Part shown: positions 55,350-64,000 of the stretch, one piece after another
How the letters are laid out: every line of letters begins with the position of its first letter
How positions within the stretch are numbered: position 1 is the first letter of the stretch
DNA from: Pelagibacterales bacterium MED-G40
GTDB lineage: Bacteria; Pseudomonadota; Alphaproteobacteria; Pelagibacterales; Pelagibacteraceae
Direction of reading: 5' to 3'
Assembly (NCBI GenBank): GCA_002457515.1
Contig: NTJN01000003.1
Coordinates: 62,001-126,000 of the forward strand
Length of the DNA stretch: 64,000 nucleotides
Made by a program: the position numbers and the translations under genes
The notes under the pieces: model-generated
The model's input: the letters and a program-made list of their open reading frames with translations, nothing else
The model's database searches: none
What the model was told of the DNA's origin: nothing

Positions 55350-56279
55350 ATGAAAAAGAAAAATGTTTTAGTTGTTTTAGGCGGGACTTCAAAAGAGAGA
55401 AAAATAAGCTTTGCTACTGGGAGAGCCTGTATAAAGGCTCTTAAAAAAATAGGTTATAAAGTAAATGAATTTGATCCCGCAAAACAACTATTAAATGAGA
55501 TTGATAAATCCAAAGTTGATTTAATTTTTAATGCACTACATGGCAAAGACGGAGAAGATGGTAATGCCCAAAGTTATTTTGAGTATTTAAGGATACCCTA
55601 TACTCACTCTGGAGTTATCTCTTCAATGAATGCAATGGATAAAATAATTTCCAAACAAATATTCAAAGATAATAAAATTCTTTCTCCAAAATACTTTGTT
55701 TTAAAATCATCAGAATTAAAAAAAAAAGATTTAAAGACTTTAATAAAGAAATATTCCCTTGGATCTTCTGTAGTTATAAAACCGTCCAATGAAGGATCAA
55801 GTATAGGTGTTAAAATTTGTAAAAATTTTCGAGAAATAAATAGAGCTATTAATGTTCTTAAAAAAAGATATGAAAATTTAATTTTTGAAAAATATATAGG
55901 GGGTCAGGAAGTACAGGTTGCAGTTTTAAATAATAAAGCTTTAGGAGCAATAGAATTAAAACCTAAACGAAGCTTTTATGACTATAAGGCTAAATATGAA
56001 AAGTCGGCAAAAACCTCACACATTATGCCTGCAAACCTATCAAAACGAAAATATAAAGAAGTTTTAAAAATTGCTGAAAGAACACATAGAATTTTAAGAT
56101 GCAAAGGTGTAACAAGATGCGATTTTAAATATTTCAAAAATAAATTTTACTTGCTTGAAATTAATACTCAGCCTGGAATGACAGATTTATCTTTAGTTCC
56201 TGAAATAGCTTCATTCAAAGGCATTTCATTCGAAAGTCTTGTCCGACGCATTGTTTTAGATGCAAATATTAACAAATGA
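55350..56279 (+). CDS. ddl: D-alanine--D-alanine ligase
   Basis: A 309-residue ATP-grasp ligase that makes the D-Ala-D-Ala used by MurF. Motifs: VVLGGTSKERKISFATG at the N-terminus, IFNALHGKDGEDGNAQ, SSVVIKPSNEGSSIGV, VTRCDFKYFKNKFYLLEINT and QPGMTDLSLVPEIA. The gene lies between murB and ftsQ as in other alphaproteobacterial clusters, overlapping ftsQ by 4 bp (ATGA). Confidence 0.95.
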   Translation: MKKKNVLVVLGGTSKERKISFATGRACIKALKKIGYKVNEFDPAKQLLNEIDKSKVDLIFNALHGKDGEDGNAQSYFEYLRIPYTHSGVISSMNAMDKIISKQIFKDNKILSPKYFVLKSSELKKKDLKTLIKKYSLGSSVVIKPSNEGSSIGVKICKNFREINRAINVLKKRYENLIFEKYIGGQEVQVAVLNNKALGAIELKPKRSFYDYKAKYEKSAKTSHIMPANLSKRKYKEVLKIAERTHRILRCKGVTRCDFKYFKNKFYLLEINTQPGMTDLSLVPEIASFKGISFESLVRRIVLDANINK

Positions 56280-56944
56280 GCAAATCATTAAAATTTTTAT
56301 TATTATTTTTTTTATTATTAATTTTCTCCACATATGTACCGAAGAGTCAAACGGATATTAAAAGTATAATTTTACCAATTAAAAATATTCAAGTCAGGAA
56401 TGCAAAAGTTATAGACGAAGTATTGCTCATCGAAAAACTATCTTATTTAATAGGAAAAAATATTCTTTTTATAGATAAGGATAAAGTAAGATCTACAATA
56501 ATGAAATTTGACTTTGTATCAAGTTTTCAACTAAAAAAAATTTATCCGCAAACGCTCGAAGTTATAATTGATGAAAAAAAACCAGTAGCTATTTACATGG
56601 ATGGTAAAAAAAAACTCTTTATATCAGATAAAGGAAAAATGATAAACTATATTGAAGTAAAAGAATTTACAAACCTACCAATTATTTTTGGAAAAAAAAT
56701 TAAATTTAAAAATTTCTTTAATAACTTGAAAAAAATTAACTTTCCTATTAATGAAATTAAAACTTTACATTATTTGGACATTGGAAGATGGGATATTGTT
56801 TTCAAAAATGGAATAACTGTCAAATTACCAAAAGAAAATTATAGAGATATTTTACAGAAATTTCTTTTGGTATATAATGATAGTGATTTTGAAAAATATA
56901 AAATTTTTGATTACAGAATAAAAAATCAGTTGATCTTAAACTAA
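56276..56944 (+). CDS. ftsQ: Cell division protein FtsQ-like
   Basis: A 222-residue bitopic protein with a single N-terminal membrane segment (FLLLFFLLLIFSTYV). A POTRA-type domain follows (IKNIQVRNAKVIDEVLLIEK, DFVSSFQLKKIYPQTLEVII) and an FtsQ beta domain (EKKPVAIYMDGKKKLFISDK). It links FtsL/FtsB to the early divisome. Sequence identity of FtsQ is low, so position between ddl and ftsA contributes to the call. Confidence 0.85.
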   Translation: MSKSLKFLLLFFLLLIFSTYVPKSQTDIKSIILPIKNIQVRNAKVIDEVLLIEKLSYLIGKNILFIDKDKVRSTIMKFDFVSSFQLKKIYPQTLEVIIDEKKPVAIYMDGKKKLFISDKGKMINYIEVKEFTNLPIIFGKKIKFKNFFNNLKKINFPINEIKTLHYLDIGRWDIVFKNGITVKLPKENYRDILQKFLLVYNDSDFEKYKIFDYRIKNQLILN

Positions 56945-56949
56945 ATTTT

Positions 56950-58149
56950 ATGGAAATTAACCAACCTTACTTATTTGTCGAAATTAATGATAAAAATTTT
57001 AATTTTCTAGTTGTTAAGTATGACGAAAACTTCGATTTTAAAATTATCTACTCTGAAACTATAAAATCTGAAGGCATCTCTAATGGTAAAGTTGTTGACG
57101 CATTAATCATTTCAAAAATTATTAAAGAAAATTTGAACCTGATAGAAAACAAAATAAATTTTACTTTTAAAAGCGCTACAATCATTAGCGATCAAAACAC
57201 ATACAAATGTATAAATGTTTCAGGTTATAAAAATTTGTCAGGTTCTCAAATTACTGATGATGATATTTCATTTATATTAAATGATATAAAAAAAATTATT
57301 TCAGACAATCAACCTAATAAAACGTTAATACATTTATTTAATTCTAAATTTGTTTTAGATAAAAATAATATTGAGAAAATACCTATTGGTTTATATGGTG
57401 AGTTTTACAATCAACATCTAACTTTTTTTTTGCTACCAAAAAATGATTTAAAAAATCTTAAATTAATTTTTAATAACTGTCATATAAATATTGAAAGAGT
57501 AGTTTATAAAAATTTTGCTGAAGGGATAAACCTAATTAACAAAAATAGTATTTCTAAATCTGTAGGAATTATAAATATTAATAAAAAAAGAAGTAAAATT
57601 TCAATCTTTAAAAATTTATCTTTTGTTTACTCTGAAGATTATTCTTTTGGAAGCGATATTATTATGTCTGATGTTGAAAAAGTTTGTTCTCTCAATATTG
57701 ATATTGTAAAAAATATTTTTAAAAATATGTCTTTTGAAAATTTAAATGAAAAAGAAAATGATTATTTGGATGAAAACTTCTTTCAAGGAAATAAATTTAG
57801 AAAAATTAGCCTAAGTCATCTAAATGAAGTGATTTCAGCAAGAATTGAAGAAATTATAAATTTAATTTTTATGAAAAATATCAACTTAAAATATTTAAAA
57901 AATGAAAATATTGATGTCTATCTTTTTTTCGAAGATGTAAATATGTTTAAAAATTTTAAGAAAAGTTTTGCAAAAAAATTTTCAGAAAATCAAAGAGTTT
58001 TTATTGAAAACCTCAATCAAGATGAAAACCTTGGAGCATGTATAGGATCTGCAGAACTTATGGGTAAGGGGTGGGAGAGAGAAGCTATACCCATAATTCA
58101 AACTAAAAAGTCAATAATTTCAAGAATTTTTAACACAATTTTTGGTTAA
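56950..58149 (+). CDS. ftsA: Cell division protein FtsA-like
   Basis: A 399-residue actin-like ATPase-family protein that anchors FtsZ to the membrane. It is diverged and lysine/asparagine-rich, but has the FtsA opening (FVEINDKNFNFLVVKYD), ISNGKVVDALIISKII, YSEDYSFGSDIIMSDVEKVC, SARIEEIINLIF and NLGACIGSAELMG. The C-terminus (KSIISRIFNTIFG) reads as the amphipathic membrane-targeting helix. ATP-binding motifs are weaker than usual. Unlike the usual order it is not followed by ftsZ but by lpxC, 69 bp on. Confidence 0.85.
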   Translation: MEINQPYLFVEINDKNFNFLVVKYDENFDFKIIYSETIKSEGISNGKVVDALIISKIIKENLNLIENKINFTFKSATIISDQNTYKCINVSGYKNLSGSQITDDDISFILNDIKKIISDNQPNKTLIHLFNSKFVLDKNNIEKIPIGLYGEFYNQHLTFFLLPKNDLKNLKLIFNNCHINIERVVYKNFAEGINLINKNSISKSVGIININKKRSKISIFKNLSFVYSEDYSFGSDIIMSDVEKVCSLNIDIVKNIFKNMSFENLNEKENDYLDENFFQGNKFRKISLSHLNEVISARIEEIINLIFMKNINLKYLKNENIDVYLFFEDVNMFKNFKKSFAKKFSENQRVFIENLNQDENLGACIGSAELMGKGWEREAIPIIQTKKSIISRIFNTIFG

Positions 58150-58218
58150 ATTTAATTTTGTATTTTTTTGAAACATTAGTTGTTTTCAAGTGTCAAAAAG
58201 GTTTTTGTATAAAAGTTC

Positions 58219-59142
58219 ATGCAAAATTATAACCAAAAAACAATTAGTGAAACTATAGAACTCCAAGGTATAGGCCTACATAATGGCGTCGAAGTAAACC
58301 TAGTAGTTAAGCCTGCAGATCCAAATACTGGTATAATTTTTAAAAGAGTAGATCTTGATGACAGCAATGTTATAAAAGCAAAATACGATAATGTTATTGA
58401 ACCTGTTCTGTGTACTAAATTAAAAAACTCTGATGGAATTTCGGTTTCTACTATTGAACACTTAATGGCAGCTTTTTACGGAGAAGGAATAGATAATGCT
58501 TTAGTAGAAATAGATGCATCAGAGATTCCTATTATGGATGGTTCCGCTTTTGACTTTGTAGAGGCAATTAAAAGTTCAGGTATAAAAGAACAAAATGAAC
58601 CAAGAAAATTTATTAAAGTGCTTAAAAAAATAGAAATTAAAGATGGACCCAAATATATTTCTATTGAACCATTAGAGAGAGATTTAATTATTGATTTTGA
58701 AATTGTTTTTAATAATCCTTTGATTAGAACTAGAAGAAAAGAATTTAAATTGAGCGAAGGTAATTTGACATCAATATATAATGCAAGAACTTTTTGTTTA
58801 TATGAGGATATTGATTTTATAAAAAGTAAAGGATTAGCTAAAGGAGGATCCTTAGATAACGCTATTGTTGTTCAAGGCGATAGAATTTTAAATGAAAATG
58901 GACTTAGAAGTAGACATGAATTTGTAGAACATAAAATATTAGATTGTTTGGGAGATATTATGCTTTCTGGATATAGAGTTTTCGGTCATATAAAAACTTC
59001 TCAAGGCGGTCATTTACTCACAAATTCACTGTTAAGAAAGTTTTTGGCTGATAAAAGTAATTGGTGTTTGGAAAGTTTTTCAGATGACGGTAAAAGCCAC
59101 AAAGAAAGCTTGAACAAAAGAGCTTTTGCAATGGGTGTCTAA
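58219..59142 (+). CDS. lpxC: UDP-3-O-acyl-N-acetylglucosamine deacetylase LpxC
   Basis: A 307-residue zinc deacetylase, the committed step of lipid A synthesis. Motifs: ELQGIGLHNGVEVNL, STIEHLMAAFYGEGIDNA with the first zinc His, EIPIMDGSAFDFVEAI, the LRSRHEFVEHKILDCLGD block with further ligands, and GGHLLTNSLLRKFL. Presence implies an LPS-containing outer membrane. A weak promoter-like pair (TTCAAG, 17 bp, TATAAA at 58208-58213) sits so close to the ATG that a transcript from it would be nearly leaderless. Confidence 0.96.
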   Translation: MQNYNQKTISETIELQGIGLHNGVEVNLVVKPADPNTGIIFKRVDLDDSNVIKAKYDNVIEPVLCTKLKNSDGISVSTIEHLMAAFYGEGIDNALVEIDASEIPIMDGSAFDFVEAIKSSGIKEQNEPRKFIKVLKKIEIKDGPKYISIEPLERDLIIDFEIVFNNPLIRTRRKEFKLSEGNLTSIYNARTFCLYEDIDFIKSKGLAKGGSLDNAIVVQGDRILNENGLRSRHEFVEHKILDCLGDIMLSGYRVFGHIKTSQGGHLLTNSLLRKFLADKSNWCLESFSDDGKSHKESLNKRAFAMGV

Positions 59143-59186
59143 TAATCTAAAATTTACCTAATTAATTTTTTTTGATATGTTTAATT

Positions 59187-63755
<4,569 letters not shown>

Positions 63756-63759
<4 letters not shown>

Positions 63760-64000
63760 TTAAGTAATTTTTTTTTTAATCTTTCCCAACCAGGACTGCG
63801 ATATCCCTCATTCGATTCAAAATCTTGATCTTGATTAAAATCAAAATCATTCGATACTTCTTTTAAAGTTCCTTCATTTTTTTCAATATTTTCCTCTGGG
63901 ATTTCATTCACAAATCTTGATGGTAGAGTGTCCATCCAATCTCCGTGAAAAGCTCTTCTCATAGCAAATGATATGAATGCTTCTTTTTTTGCTCTTGTTA
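63756..64000 (-). CDS. uvrD: UvrD/PcrA-type DNA helicase, C-terminal end only
   Basis: The frame enters from the right edge; its N-terminal part is outside the window. About 80 residues are visible: TRAKKEAFISFAMRRAFHGD, corresponding to helicase motif VI, then WMDTLPSRFVNEIPEENIE, the typical SRF-x-E-(L/I)-P element after the last motif, an acidic linker, and GYRSPGWERLKKKLLK at the end. UvrD unwinds DNA in excision and mismatch repair. An internal ATG at 63962 is not the start, since the frame and homology continue upstream. It is coupled to pepP by a 4-bp overlap. Confidence 0.8.

Noticed and set aside
58150-58218. Remnant of ftsZ between ftsA and lpxC
   Set aside because: The 69-bp gap contains no coding similarity to FtsZ; only weak promoter-like hexamers are seen.

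Overview
The window is a compact, very AT-rich, gene-dense piece of bacterial chromosome. Gene content, the many overlapping start/stop codons and the long lysine/asparagine-rich proteins point to the alphaproteobacterial SAR11 clade (Pelagibacterales) or a close streamlined relative. That assignment rests on recognised families and gene order, not on a database search. I see no transposase, integrase, rRNA operon or CRISPR array.

Layout. 1-5.1 kb: peptidoglycan-linked oxidoreductase PgeF (partial), a MidA-type methyltransferase, lgt, ubiK, and an overlapping marR-ompR-envZ signalling operon. 5.2-11.8 kb: ilvE facing a minus-strand operon uvrB-SDR-folB-uvrC-pgsA that mixes excision repair with folate genes. 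11.9-21.0 kb: aspartate aminotransferase, an ADP-ribosylglycohydrolase-like protein, trxB, an ELM1/2OG-oxygenase pair and carAB. 21.1-25.3 kb: yqeY-dnaG followed by rpoD.

25.3-37.7 kb is an accessory island between rpoD and a CAU-anticodon tRNA. It opens with a good sigma70-type promoter and a 270-nt leader that can fold into a pseudoknotted hairpin. Behind it is a plus-strand gene string: three small unknown proteins, a DUF2779-type nuclease/exonuclease, a DUF2130-type coiled-coil nuclease, a 58-residue basic protein and a cytosolic M48 metallopeptidase. Converging on this is a two-gene minus-strand unit: a lid-less Hsp70 and an 879-residue protein with PDZ-like, TerB-like and HPD-less J-like segments. 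Divergent from the Hsp70 gene is a 1073-residue leucine-rich-repeat-like protein. The M48 protein also ends in a TerB-like segment, which ties the two strands together. This chaperone/protease/LRR cluster is the best candidate for an undescribed system; its function is unknown.

37.9-40.5 kb: the tRNA, mlaC, mlaA, an AmiD-like amidase and RNase P RNA. 40.6-62.1 kb: one long plus-strand cell division/cell wall cluster, mraZ-ftsZ-rsmH-ftsL-ftsI-murE/murF fusion-mraY-murD-ftsW-murG-murC-murB-ddl-ftsQ-ftsA-lpxC-bamD-ligA. It starts with a sigma70-type promoter whose -10 region is covered by three TGGGN repeats at exact 10-bp spacing, the known MraZ operator pattern. It also has a short upstream ORF with an excellent Shine-Dalgarno that overlaps the mraZ start. 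ftsZ sits directly after mraZ instead of after ftsA, and murE and murF are fused. 62.0-64.0 kb: aminopeptidase P and the C-terminal end of a UvrD-type helicase on the minus strand.
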